The notes: generated from the sequence alone by a model not told the origin. DNA of 12,000 nucleotides from Lachnospiraceae bacterium (GCA_004552595.1 SFNX01000052.1:1-12000), one strand, 5' to 3'. Positions 1 through 6,126 are shown, counted from the first letter of the stretch. Made by a program: numbers and translations.

Positions 1-1134
1 ATAATAACGTAAAAGAGGATCAGTATCTGCAATTTCTGTAAGAGCATCCAATAATTTTTCTCTCTCTTCTATTTTTATCGGTTCAATTCTTGTTCGTAGT
101 ATTGGTACAGTCTTGTCATTCCATACATTGCATGGCAAAAGCTTTTCATTTCCTATAATATCGTTCAATCTTAATGTATTGTTAGGTATAATAAAAATAT
201 CTCCAGAACAAACTGTTTTTGTCTGTATCATTTCTCCATTTGAAGGAATATATATTTCTGTAAGTTTCACTTTCTTTTTTTCTGGCAATATAATTGTATC
301 TCGTAAGTGTAATGTTCCACTGTAAAGACGCAAATAAACTAATCTTTGCTTATGGTCTGTATATTCAATTTTAAAAACCCTTCCACATAGTTCTGAATCA
401 TTCTCATTCATTTCAGGACAAAAAAGATTTGAAATAGCTTCGATGAGTTGTTGAGTCCCTATATTATTTCTAGCACTTCCATGGTATATAGGAAACAACG
501 AACCTTTTTTAACACACCTATATTCTTCATACGTTAATTCTTGTATAGTCAATTTTTCTCCTGCAATATATTTTTCTAAAAGTTTATCATTTTTGGAAAT
601 TACAGGATCCCAATCATCTAAATCAATAATATTTTTAATTGATATTTCTGGAGTTAATGTTACATTTTGCATAACAATAATATCATTTGAAAGTTTTTCT
701 TTGATATTTTGATAAATATTATTTAAGTTAATTCCATCCTGATCTATTTTATTTATAAAAATAATTGTTGGTATATTCATTTTTTGAAGTGCATGGAATA
801 GTATTCTGGTTTGTGCTTGTACACCATCTTTAGCAGAAATTACTAAAATAGCTCCATCAAGAACAGATAAGGAACGATACACTTCTGTTATAAAATCTGT
901 ATGTCCAGGAGTATCTACAATATTGATTTTGTAGTCATTCCAATTAAAAGAAGTAACTGCTGCCTGAATTGTGATTCCACGCTGACGTTCTAAAAACATA
1001 GTATCTGTCCTTGTTGTTCCCTTATCTACACTGCCTAATTCTAAAATCGCTCCACTTGTATAAAGCAGACTTTCCGTTAAAGTTGTCTTTCCTGCATCTA
1101 CATGAGCAAGAATACCAATGTTGATTATTTTCAT
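1..1134 (-). CDS. tet(44): Tetracycline ribosomal-protection protein, N-terminal 378 residues (runs off left edge)
   Basis: This is an EF-G-like GTPase that binds the ribosome and dislodges tetracycline. The frame is open from the ATG at 1134 to base 1 without a stop. Visible G motifs are AHVDAGKT (residues 10-17), RGIT (52-55), DTPGH (74-78) and NKID (128-131), followed by the domain II segment with YSGTLHLRD. Family members have about 640 residues, so roughly 60% is present and the C-terminal domains lie outside the window. The start is supported by a strong GGGAGG ribosome binding site and by the family N-terminus MKIINIGILAHVDAGK. The gene is very AT-rich. From memory the sequence fits Tet(44), known from Campylobacter fetus and Clostridioides difficile, better than Tet(O), Tet(W), Tet(32) or Tet(M). 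The family call is near certain and the allele call is moderate. It is the third gene of an operon with the PadR and VOC genes, 49 bases after padR. Confidence 0.95.
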   Translation of the reverse strand, partial: MKIINIGILAHVDAGKTTLTESLLYTSGAILELGSVDKGTTRTDTMFLERQRGITIQAAVTSFNWNDYKINIVDTPGHTDFITEVYRSLSVLDGAILVISAKDGVQAQTRILFHALQKMNIPTIIFINKIDQDGINLNNIYQNIKEKLSNDIIVMQNVTLTPEISIKNIIDLDDWDPVISKNDKLLEKYIAGEKLTIQELTYEEYRCVKKGSLFPIYHGSARNNIGTQQLIEAISNLFCPEMNENDSELCGRVFKIEYTDHKQRLVYLRLYSGTLHLRDTIILPEKKKVKLTEIYIPSNGEMIQTKTVCSGDIFIIPNNTLRLNDIIGNEKLLPCNVWNDKTVPILRTRIEPIKIEEREKLLDALTEIADTDPLLRYY

Positions 1135-1183
1135 TGAATTTCCCTCCCTACAAATTTATCTTTTAACTTAAAATCAATATTTG

Positions 1184-1711
1184 CTAATTTTGTTCTTTTA
1201 AACTATTCTCAAAATCAATTATCCACTTTTCTAATGTTTCTACTAATGCTAATTGTTGTTTGAACATTTGTTTTCCAACATTAGGAATATGTTGTCTATG
1301 AGATTGTCTTTCATTTAGTAATTCTTTTAATTCTAATATCTTTGATTTTATATTAGAAACAAGAATCTTTTTTTGTTCATCATCTACTAAATCTAAATTC
1401 GTGATAATAATATTAAAATCCAAATATAGACTAACATCAGAATTTGAAATATCATTCATAAGTTTATTAAAATAATCATTACCTTTGTTAGTAATAGTAT
1501 ATATTGCTTTATCTGGCATATTTCCCTCTTTCTCTTTATGGCTAACAATATATTCTTTTGATTCTAATTGTAATACTTTCTTATAAATAGACTGTTCACT
1601 AATTTTTACCCATCTTGGTATATTACGATATTCTATATTTTTTTTAATATCATAAGCACTTTGTGATTTTTGTTTAATAAGTCCTAATAATACCAAATCT
1701 ATATTTGACAT
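1184..1711 (-). CDS. PadR-family winged-helix transcriptional regulator
   Basis: A 175-residue cytoplasmic regulator. Residues 1-85 form a PadR winged helix: the SAYDIKKNIE helix, the recognition-helix region SEQSIYKKVLQLESKEYI (38-55) and the wing followed by AIYTITNKGNDYF (69-81). Residues about 110-172 are charged and helical, as in the C-terminal dimerisation region of the longer PadR proteins. The ATG at 1711 is preceded by a GGAG ribosome binding site that overlaps the stop codon of the VOC gene (1724-1726), so the two are probably translationally coupled. PadR proteins usually repress their own operon and respond to small toxic compounds. The perfect palindrome at 2107-2127 over the operon promoter is the natural candidate operator. 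The ligand cannot be read from the sequence; a drug is a reasonable guess given the tet gene downstream. Confidence 0.88.
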   Translation of the reverse strand: MSNIDLVLLGLIKQKSQSAYDIKKNIEYRNIPRWVKISEQSIYKKVLQLESKEYIVSHKEKEGNMPDKAIYTITNKGNDYFNKLMNDISNSDVSLYLDFNIIITNLDLVDDEQKKILVSNIKSKILELKELLNERQSHRQHIPNVGKQMFKQQLALVETLEKWIIDFENSLKEQN

Positions 1712-1723
1712 AATCTCTACTCC

Positions 1724-2074
1724 TTACTTAATATAATCTGTAACGCCAAGTCTATTTCCAAATGGATCTTCAAACTCGACTGCATTACCAGTTCCAATTT
1801 TAAAAGGCTCACTCAAAAATTTTATACCATTATTCAACATTTCTTTATAGAAGATTGCAACATCTTCTACTTCAAACCATATTGTAGGCTTTAAATTCTC
1901 AAATTTATTTTTGTCTTTTAAAATTATTGCAGGTTCTTCATTTCCAATATTATAAGCAACCATTCCCTTATCAGAAAAATCAAATTTCTTTTTTAACCCC
2001 AATATTTCCTCATAATATCTTTTTGCTTCTTCCATATTATCTACAGGAAGAAAATAGTTGTCATAATTTTTCAT
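1724..2074 (-). CDS. VOC-superfamily (glyoxalase/bleomycin-resistance fold) protein
   Basis: A 116-residue, single-unit vicinal-oxygen-chelate protein. The N-terminal module has the family pattern LPVDNMEEAKRYYEEILGL (residues 9-27). The second module has WFEVEDVAIFYKEMLNNGI (66-84) and ends in EFEDPFGNRLGV (100-111), which carries the usual C-terminal glutamate metal ligand. Length is normal for a complete member. The start at 2074 has an AAGAAGGG ribosome binding site about ten bases upstream. It is the first gene of the VOC-PadR-tet operon. The family includes antibiotic-binding proteins, glyoxalases and dioxygenases, and the substrate here is unknown. Its place in a resistance operon suggests a drug- or stress-related role, but that is inference. 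Confidence 0.85.
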   Translation of the reverse strand: MKNYDNYFLPVDNMEEAKRYYEEILGLKKKFDFSDKGMVAYNIGNEEPAIILKDKNKFENLKPTIWFEVEDVAIFYKEMLNNGIKFLSEPFKIGTGNAVEFEDPFGNRLGVTDYIK

Positions 2075-2106
2075 ATATTTAAGCCCTTCTTTCTACTACA
2101 AACTAT

Positions 2107-2127
2107 ACTACTATATTTTATAGTAGT
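2107..2127. promoter_or_regulatory. Perfect 9-bp palindrome, candidate PadR operator
   Basis: ACTACTATA (2107-2115), a 3-base spacer TTT, then TATAGTAGT (2119-2127): an exact inverted repeat covering the -10 box of the VOC-PadR-tet promoter. Two 9-bp arms with a short spacer suit a dimeric winged-helix repressor. Binding by the PadR protein encoded downstream is inferred, not shown. Confidence 0.6.
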
Positions 2128-2143
2128 TATAATTAAATGTCAA
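2115..2143 (-). promoter_or_regulatory. Sigma-70-type promoter of the VOC-PadR-tet operon
   Basis: On the minus strand a perfect -35 box TTGACA (2143-2138) is followed after 17 bases by TAAAAT (2120-2115), one mismatch from consensus. Transcription would begin near 2108, about 34 bases before the VOC start codon. No other clear promoter is visible between here and the tet gene, so the resistance gene probably depends on this one. Confidence 0.75.
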
Positions 2144-2192
2144 TAAATAATAAAAAAATAATTGCATTTAATTCGTTTATAATTCTTATAAA

Positions 2193-2224
2193 AAATAGAT
2201 TAGTTGCACTGAACTAATCTATTT
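2193..2224 (-). terminator. Rho-independent terminator, minus strand
   Basis: A perfect 13-bp inverted repeat (arms 2193-2205 and 2212-2224) with a 6-base loop. Reading the minus strand, the stem is followed by a run of T, which fits termination of transcripts coming from the ABC/methyltransferase side. It insulates the tet operon promoter from upstream transcription. Confidence 0.75.
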
Positions 2225-2245
2225 GTATAACTGCTTGTCGTACAA

Positions 2246-2273
2246 AAAAGACTGTCATTACTGACAATCTTTT
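2246..2273 (-). terminator. Second rho-independent terminator, minus strand
   Basis: Arms 2246-2257 and 2262-2273 around a 4-base loop. The single non-Watson-Crick pair is a G-U wobble on the minus-strand RNA but a C-A mismatch on the plus strand, and a run of T follows on the minus strand, so the element works for minus-strand transcription. It lies just after the small membrane-protein fragment at 2316-2498 and may have arrived with it. Confidence 0.7.
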
Positions 2274-2315
2274 CGGTAAATTACTATAAATCAATAACTA
2301 TAAAATTGTAATTTC

Positions 2316-2498
2316 TTATTCTAATTCTTTTTTATGATTTAAGTGTATTCCTATATGTCCTATTCCTAATACTATTGTTGATATAATAAGAAATATATTT
2401 CTACCATATATACCTAGTAACAGAAATGCAACTACTGGCAAAGTAGCTCCTGCAACTGGTATTCCTAACAAGCATTTTATGCTTGCAATGGTACACAT
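2316..2498 (-). pseudogene. Fragment of a small hydrophobic membrane protein
   Basis: An open frame of 60 residues containing two hydrophobic stretches (roughly residues 8-28 and 34-50) and a charged end HLNHKKELE. I do not recognise the family. It has no ribosome binding site of its own. The sequence upstream of its ATG is the coding sequence of the ABC ATPase in another frame, with an in-frame TAG just upstream. The simplest reading is that the 3' part of a small membrane-protein gene, with its terminator, was joined to the broken ABC gene by recombination near 2,490-2,500. A genuine short protein cannot be excluded. Confidence 0.45.
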
Positions 2499-3432
2499 AA
2501 TAATCGCCTAAAAATTCTGTTGCTTCAATATAATAGTCGGAACAATCAGAATCCGCTTCCTGGATATAAATGTCCTCTGGTCTCAAGCCTATATCGATCG
2601 CATCAATATTAACGTCTTTTACATTCAGTTCCTCTAATACCAATTCGTTGCTAAACAACTGAGTATAATGCAGTTGTGCTCTTATAACTACATCGCAGTT
2701 ACTAAACAAATTGATTTTAGGATTTCCTAAAAACGTGGCTACGAATTCGTTCGCAGGTTCGTAAAAGACTTCATGTGGTGTTCCGATTTGTTGTATCATA
2801 CCATTGCTCAATAGTATGATTCGTGAAGCAAGCGTAAGGGCTTCAGCTTGGTCATGTGTAACATATACTATTGTTGCTCCAATACTCTTATGTAGTTTTT
2901 TTATTTCGAATCGCAACTGATTCCTGAGAGCTGAATCAAGATTAGATAACGGTTCATCCATTAAAAGCAAACTAGGTTTTCTCACCAATGCTCTAGCTAT
3001 CGCAACTCGTTGCTGCTGGCCGCCGGACATTTCGGCAGGTTTTCGTTCAAGAAGGTCATCGATCCCTAATTCAACGGCGATGCTCTTGACAGACGAGTCG
3101 ATATCCTTTTTTTTATAATGAGCATTTTGTAATGGAAAAGCAATATTTTCATATGCCGTCATTGTAGGGTATAATGCATAGTTTTGAAACACCATGGCTA
3201 TGTTTCGCTTTCGAGGTGGAGTATCATTTGATTTAACCCCATCTATGTATAATTCTCCAGCTGATATTGGAATCATCCCAGCGATGAGATTCAATATAGT
3301 GGTCTTTCCACACCCTGATGTTCCTAGAAGGACTATGAACTCACCCTTCTCTACAAAAAAAGAAATATCTTTAAGAACAGGCTTGCTCTCTTCATAACCA
3401 GCATATATATTATAAAGTTCTAGCTTACTCAT
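2401..3432 (-). CDS. MsmK/UgpC-type ABC transporter ATPase, C-terminally truncated
   Basis: The nucleotide-binding subunit of a carbohydrate-importer-type ABC transporter. Visible motifs are Walker A GTSGCGKT (residues 37-44), Q-loop Q83, signature MSGGQ (135-139), Walker B LLLMDE (155-160) and H-loop H193. A regulatory/TOBE region begins near 240 and includes DIGLRPEDIYI. I chose the ATG at 3432: the protein then starts MSKLELYNIYAGYEESKPVL as the family does, whereas an upstream ATG at 3543 only extends into the methyltransferase gene. The start overlaps the methyltransferase stop by eight bases (ATGAGTAA), indicating translational coupling. Family members have about 370 residues with a complete TOBE domain. 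Here homology stops after about residue 313 and the last 30 or so residues are translated out of frame from an unrelated membrane-protein fragment. The nucleotide-binding domain is intact. No permease or binding protein lies nearby. It has one nucleotide-binding domain, so it is not an ABC-F ribosome-protection protein. Confidence 0.85.
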   Translation of the reverse strand: MSKLELYNIYAGYEESKPVLKDISFFVEKGEFIVLLGTSGCGKTTILNLIAGMIPISAGELYIDGVKSNDTPPRKRNIAMVFQNYALYPTMTAYENIAFPLQNAHYKKKDIDSSVKSIAVELGIDDLLERKPAEMSGGQQQRVAIARALVRKPSLLLMDEPLSNLDSALRNQLRFEIKKLHKSIGATIVYVTHDQAEALTLASRIILLSNGMIQQIGTPHEVFYEPANEFVATFLGNPKINLFSNCDVVIRAQLHYTQLFSNELVLEELNVKDVNIDAIDIGLRPEDIYIQEADSDCSDYYIEATEFLGDYYVYHCKHKMLVRNTSCRSYFASSCISVTRYIW

Positions 3433-4543
3433 GCTTTCTCTTTTTCCCAACATTTTTGTGTTTTGCAAAAGGATGTCTCTTCGAACTTGCTCTTCCTGTA
3501 AATGAAGATTTTCGCACGCTTCCGTTTGAATTCTCAGTTCCATTTACAGTCCGATTTGCTGTTTTCTTTCCCTGCCTGTTGTATTCGCTAACTAGTTGTC
3601 CACAAGCTGCTTTGATTCTATTTCCACGGGACTCTCTAAGCTTAACCTCTAAGCCAGCATCCTCCAATCTTGTTTTAAACGCAACTAACTGCTGCTTGTT
3701 TGGACGTTTAATGCGACTATTCGATGTTTCGTTATACTGAAGAAGATTAATCAACACATTCTTTCCTCTAAACCACTTTCCTAACTGTCTTACATCGCTT
3801 GAACGATCATTTAACCCCGGAATAAGCAAATACGCTATAGTGACTTTTCTGTTGTGCCTTTCGGAATAAGAAAGTACGGTTTCCACAACTTTTCTAATAT
3901 CATGTCCTTTCATATGGGGCATGACAATGTCACGAGTTCTCTGATCTGTTGCGTGAAGCGAGAGAGTCAACTGTATTTTCAAATGTTCTTCTCTTATTTT
4001 TTTAAGTTGCTGTAGCGGCCCGACTGTTGAAATTGTGATTCCATCTGTAGGAAAATTCAATCCATCCCTATCACGTAGAATATGTATCGCCTTAACCAGA
4101 TTATCATAATTGAACAGTGGTTCACCCATCCCCATAAAAACAATTCGATTGACTTTTTCTCTAAGTAGTACAATCTGCTGAACAATTTCGGATGGAGTTA
4201 AGTTACGGATAAAACCGTTTTTCCCAGATTCGCAGAAAACACATCCAACGGGACATCCTACCATTGTACTTACACACACTGTAGTACCGGTTTTTCTTTG
4301 AATACAAACAGTTTCAATGCAATAATGGTCACATAATTCGAACGCATATTTTCTTGTGTCGCCACCATTAAAAACATCTTTCACCTTTATAGTTTGATAA
4401 CTTAATTTCGATGTGCCTTTATAAATAGATTTAAACAGCTTTTTTGCTTCGGTTTCCCCAATTACATCCACCATCTCGGATAGTGTATAATTATAGGGGT
4501 CTATTTTAATCATTTCCGCTGTCAAATTCTGGTTTGCATCCAT
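3425..4543 (-). CDS. RlmN/Cfr-family radical-SAM 23S rRNA (A2503) methyltransferase
   Basis: Radical-SAM enzymes of this family methylate A2503 of 23S rRNA, at C2 (RlmN, housekeeping) or C8 (Cfr, multidrug resistance at the peptidyl-transferase centre). The 4Fe-4S motif CX3CX2C is C97, C101 and C104. The two family cysteines needed for the methyl-transfer mechanism are present as C90 (TTVCVST) and C314 (AACGQL). The SAM-binding segment FMGMGEP is at 136-142 and TLSLHA at 193-198. The 372 residues include an unusual basic, low-complexity tail (about 322-372, rich in K, R, S, N). An excellent ribosome binding site TAAGGAGGAG (4560-4551) precedes the ATG. The sequence is clearly distant from classical Cfr, and RlmN versus Cfr activity cannot be decided by eye. 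Location in mobile DNA, coupled to an ABC gene and beside a recombinase cassette, favours an accessory rather than a housekeeping role. Confidence 0.9.
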   Translation of the reverse strand: MDANQNLTAEMIKIDPYNYTLSEMVDVIGETEAKKLFKSIYKGTSKLSYQTIKVKDVFNGGDTRKYAFELCDHYCIETVCIQRKTGTTVCVSTMVGCPVGCVFCESGKNGFIRNLTPSEIVQQIVLLREKVNRIVFMGMGEPLFNYDNLVKAIHILRDRDGLNFPTDGITISTVGPLQQLKKIREEHLKIQLTLSLHATDQRTRDIVMPHMKGHDIRKVVETVLSYSERHNRKVTIAYLLIPGLNDRSSDVRQLGKWFRGKNVLINLLQYNETSNSRIKRPNKQQLVAFKTRLEDAGLEVKLRESRGNRIKAACGQLVSEYNRQGKKTANRTVNGTENSNGSVRKSSFTGRASSKRHPFAKHKNVGKKRKHE

Positions 4544-4577
4544 TATATTACTCCTCCTTAACAGTCATTAACATACT

Positions 4578-4601
4578 GCAAAATACAGCTTCGTATTTCG
4601 C
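4578..4601 (-). promoter_or_regulatory. Hairpin in the methyltransferase leader
   Basis: Inverted arms 4578-4586 and 4593-4601 with a 6-base loop, nine pairs including one G-U. Its 5' arm (minus strand) begins inside the left inverted repeat, and it lies 35 bases before the start codon. No T run follows, so it is not a terminator. A role in leader folding is possible but not shown. Confidence 0.35.
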
Positions 4602-4620
4602 AAAATTATTGATTTAACGA
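4596..4620 (-). repeat. Left 25-bp inverted repeat of the recombinase cassette
   Basis: Read on the minus strand this matches the copy at 5939-5963 at 23 of 25 positions, including a 17-bp identical core TCAATAATTTTGCGAAA. It lies 52 bases before the methyltransferase start codon and 75 bases beyond the recombinase stop codon. The pair is a candidate for the recombination sites of the enclosed tyrosine recombinase. Confidence 0.8.
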
Positions 4621-4695
4621 GAAAAGAGCAGTTGACTCCGATTTTATTCAGTTTTCAATATTCGGAATGACGGCACTTTTACGTTACACTGACGG

Positions 4696-5781
4696 TCATG
4701 CGCACTTAGAAAGAAGGCTCATACAGGTACGCTTACGCTCCATATCGGAATGAATGTAGCGGTTAAGCGTGACTTCTACGGAGCTATGCCCTAAAATCTC
4801 GGACAGCGTTTTCACATCAAAGCCCAGTTCGACACACCTTGTTGCAAATAAATGGCGCAGGCTGTGATAGTGGAATGACGGCAAATCTGCGTTATGCAGT
4901 ATTTTAGCGAAGCGGTACTGCATTGTTCTTGGCTCAACAGGCTTTTTCCTGCCGGACACCACATAGACCTCACCGTTATCCTTAAACCGTCTGAGCAGAG
5001 GAAGCAGGCAATCAGGGATAGGAATTGTTCGTTTAGAACTTTCGCTTTTCGGCTCAGTGATGATGAGCTTGGTTTGTTTGGATCCTGTTCTGCACTGCAC
5101 ACGCTGAATGGTCTTGCTGACGGTCAAAACACGTTTTTCAAGGTCAATCTCTTTCCATTGCAGAGCGCAGACCTCACCGATACGCAAGCCCATATACATC
5201 GAGATTGCAATACCCACGCTCGTAACAGACGGACGCTCGTCCAGATATTTTTCAAGCCTGAGCTGCTGTTTCTTGTTCATAACAGCAATTTCAGGCTTAT
5301 TCTTTTTGGGGAGAACGATACCGTCAAGTACGTTACGGATTCTATATTCACGGCTTGCATAGCGAAAAACCGACTTGAACAGCACGATAATATCAGACAG
5401 ATACCGCACCGACAAGCCCTCTTTTATCTTGCGTTCGATAAAAGCATATATATCTTTCGCTTTCAGCAGACAGCACTTTATCTCTCCAAATGCAGGTATA
5501 AGGTGCTTTTCGGCTTTCATGACGTAGTTGGCAGCCGTTGACTCCTTTATTCGTGATGCTGTCACATGAAGCCACTCGGTCACAAGCTCTCTGACCGTCA
5601 TTTCCGTTACAGCGTACTCGTCCTCGCTGTGATCCAGTGCTATCATAGCCTTGTATTCGGCTTCATCACGGCTTTTTCCGTAGAACGAACGGAATACACG
5701 TCTGCCGTTCTCATCTTTGCCCATAGATATACGGCACTCCCAGCGTCCGTCCCTGCGTTTATAAGCTGTTTTCTTGCTCAT
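4696..5781 (-). CDS. Tyrosine recombinase/integrase
   Basis: A 361-residue site-specific recombinase of the phage-integrase family, close to the usual 360-400. Residues 1-50 are an arm-type DNA-binding domain (KRRDGRWECRISMGKDENGRR). Residues about 62-160 are the SAM-like core-binding domain. The catalytic domain has R200 (GLRIGEVCALQW), the lysine-hairpin region (TEPKSESSKRTI, K245/K250), H306 and R309 (HSLRH), H332 (LGHSS) and the nucleophile Y342 (LNRYIH), so all catalytic residues are intact. The ATG at 5781 has a GGAGG ribosome binding site (5795-5791). The gene is less AT-rich than its neighbours. No excisionase, relaxase or transposition partner is present, and the gene sits alone between 25-bp inverted repeats, which favours a DNA-inversion role. 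Ordinary element integration remains possible. Read-through into the methyltransferase gene, on the same strand, is possible since no clear terminator separates them. Confidence 0.93.
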   Translation of the reverse strand: MSKKTAYKRRDGRWECRISMGKDENGRRVFRSFYGKSRDEAEYKAMIALDHSEDEYAVTEMTVRELVTEWLHVTASRIKESTAANYVMKAEKHLIPAFGEIKCCLLKAKDIYAFIERKIKEGLSVRYLSDIIVLFKSVFRYASREYRIRNVLDGIVLPKKNKPEIAVMNKKQQLRLEKYLDERPSVTSVGIAISMYMGLRIGEVCALQWKEIDLEKRVLTVSKTIQRVQCRTGSKQTKLIITEPKSESSKRTIPIPDCLLPLLRRFKDNGEVYVVSGRKKPVEPRTMQYRFAKILHNADLPSFHYHSLRHLFATRCVELGFDVKTLSEILGHSSVEVTLNRYIHSDMERKRTCMSLLSKCA

Positions 5782-5854
5782 TCATTAAAACCTCCAATTA
5801 ATCATCGTTCAGTATAAGTAATTATGGAAACAATAAAAAAACAATCCACCTATC

Positions 5855-5883
5855 TTGACAAGACATACATAATTTGCTATAAT
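5855..5883 (+). promoter_or_regulatory. Perfect-consensus sigma-70 promoter facing out of the recombinase cassette
   Basis: TTGACA (5855-5860), a 17-base spacer, then TATAAT (5878-5883), preceded by TGC as an extended -10. All twelve hexamer bases match consensus. It points right, away from the recombinase gene, and no plus-strand ORF follows before the terminator at 5961-6009. Its strength, with nothing to transcribe in this orientation, is the main clue to an inversion switch. Confidence 0.85.
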
Positions 5884-5938
5884 AGTGATAAGGTATATTA
5901 GAAACTGTGTGAGAAACATACGAATCAAGTTTAGCGTA

Positions 5939-5963
5939 TCGTCAATTCAATAATTTTGCGAAA
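5939..5963 (+). repeat. Right 25-bp inverted repeat of the recombinase cassette
   Basis: Plus-strand partner of the repeat at 4596-4620, with 23 of 25 positions identical and a 17-bp identical core at 5947-5963. It lies about 55 bases downstream of the -10 box of the outward promoter, so a transcript would cross it in either orientation. Confidence 0.8.
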
Positions 5964-6009
5964 AGTCGAGGTCGGGTTGTCACACTAACTTCGGCTTTTC
6001 TTGTTTTTT
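5961..6009 (+). terminator. Rho-independent terminator downstream of the outward promoter
   Basis: Arms 5961-5972 and 5988-5999 form twelve continuous pairs, two of them G-U, around a 15-base loop. Six T follow at 6004-6009. The stem starts within the last three bases of the right inverted repeat, so in the present orientation the promoter would be stopped immediately after leaving the cassette. Confidence 0.65.
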
Positions 6010-6065
6010 GAGCTATCTTGTTGATTGATTGAAGGTTTCTTCAGAATAGAATAATCTGAAAAAAG

Positions 6066-6110
6066 AAAAGAGTATCAGTCTCCGTTGTATTAGGAGATTG
6101 ATACTCTTTT
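6066..6110. terminator. Bidirectional terminator
   Basis: Arms 6066-6083 and 6093-6110, 18 pairs with one G-U, around a 9-base loop. A-rich and T-rich flanks lie on either side, so it can act on both strands. It separates the cassette side from the leftward-reading GyrI-like gene and membrane-protein fragment. Confidence 0.75.
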
Positions 6111-6126
6111 GTGCTATATTGGATTT

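Larger units (their letters stand above)
4596..5963. mobile_element. Putative invertible promoter segment carrying its own tyrosine recombinase
   Basis: A 1.37-kb segment bounded by inverted repeats and containing only a tyrosine recombinase gene (minus strand) and a divergent consensus promoter that faces out of the segment through the right repeat. Inversion at the repeats would move the promoter to about 4704-4676 on the minus strand, giving a leader of about 126 bases into the methyltransferase gene. The layout parallels the Salmonella hin/H segment but with a tyrosine recombinase. The repeats and promoter are seen directly; inversion is inference. The repeats might instead be arm-binding sites of an integrase, or the ends of a small integrase-only element. 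Confidence 0.55.
5890..6009 (+). ncRNA. Predicted short non-coding transcript from the outward promoter
   Basis: The consensus promoter at 5855-5883 and the terminator ending at 6009 bracket a transcript of about 120 bases with no credible ORF. It contains the right inverted repeat. It may be only the aborted product of the non-expressing orientation, or a regulatory RNA. I recognise no RNA family. Exact ends are estimates. Confidence 0.4.

Noticed and set aside
113..325. A 70-codon plus-strand frame opposite the tet gene
   Set aside because: The minus-strand tet frame is continuous and conserved here, and the plus-strand frame has no signal of its own.
3433..3543. N-terminal extension of the ABC ATPase from an ATG at 3543
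   Set aside because: The extension overlaps the methyltransferase 3' end and has no homology to the family. The ATG at 3432 matches the family start.
4894..5541. A 215-codon plus-strand frame inside the recombinase gene
   Set aside because: It mirrors the conserved catalytic and core-binding domains of the recombinase, so it is an antisense shadow.
4596..5963. Insertion sequence with terminal inverted repeats
   Set aside because: The enclosed enzyme is a tyrosine recombinase, not a DDE or HUH transposase. I saw no target duplication outside the repeats, and the outward promoter makes an inversion cassette the better model.
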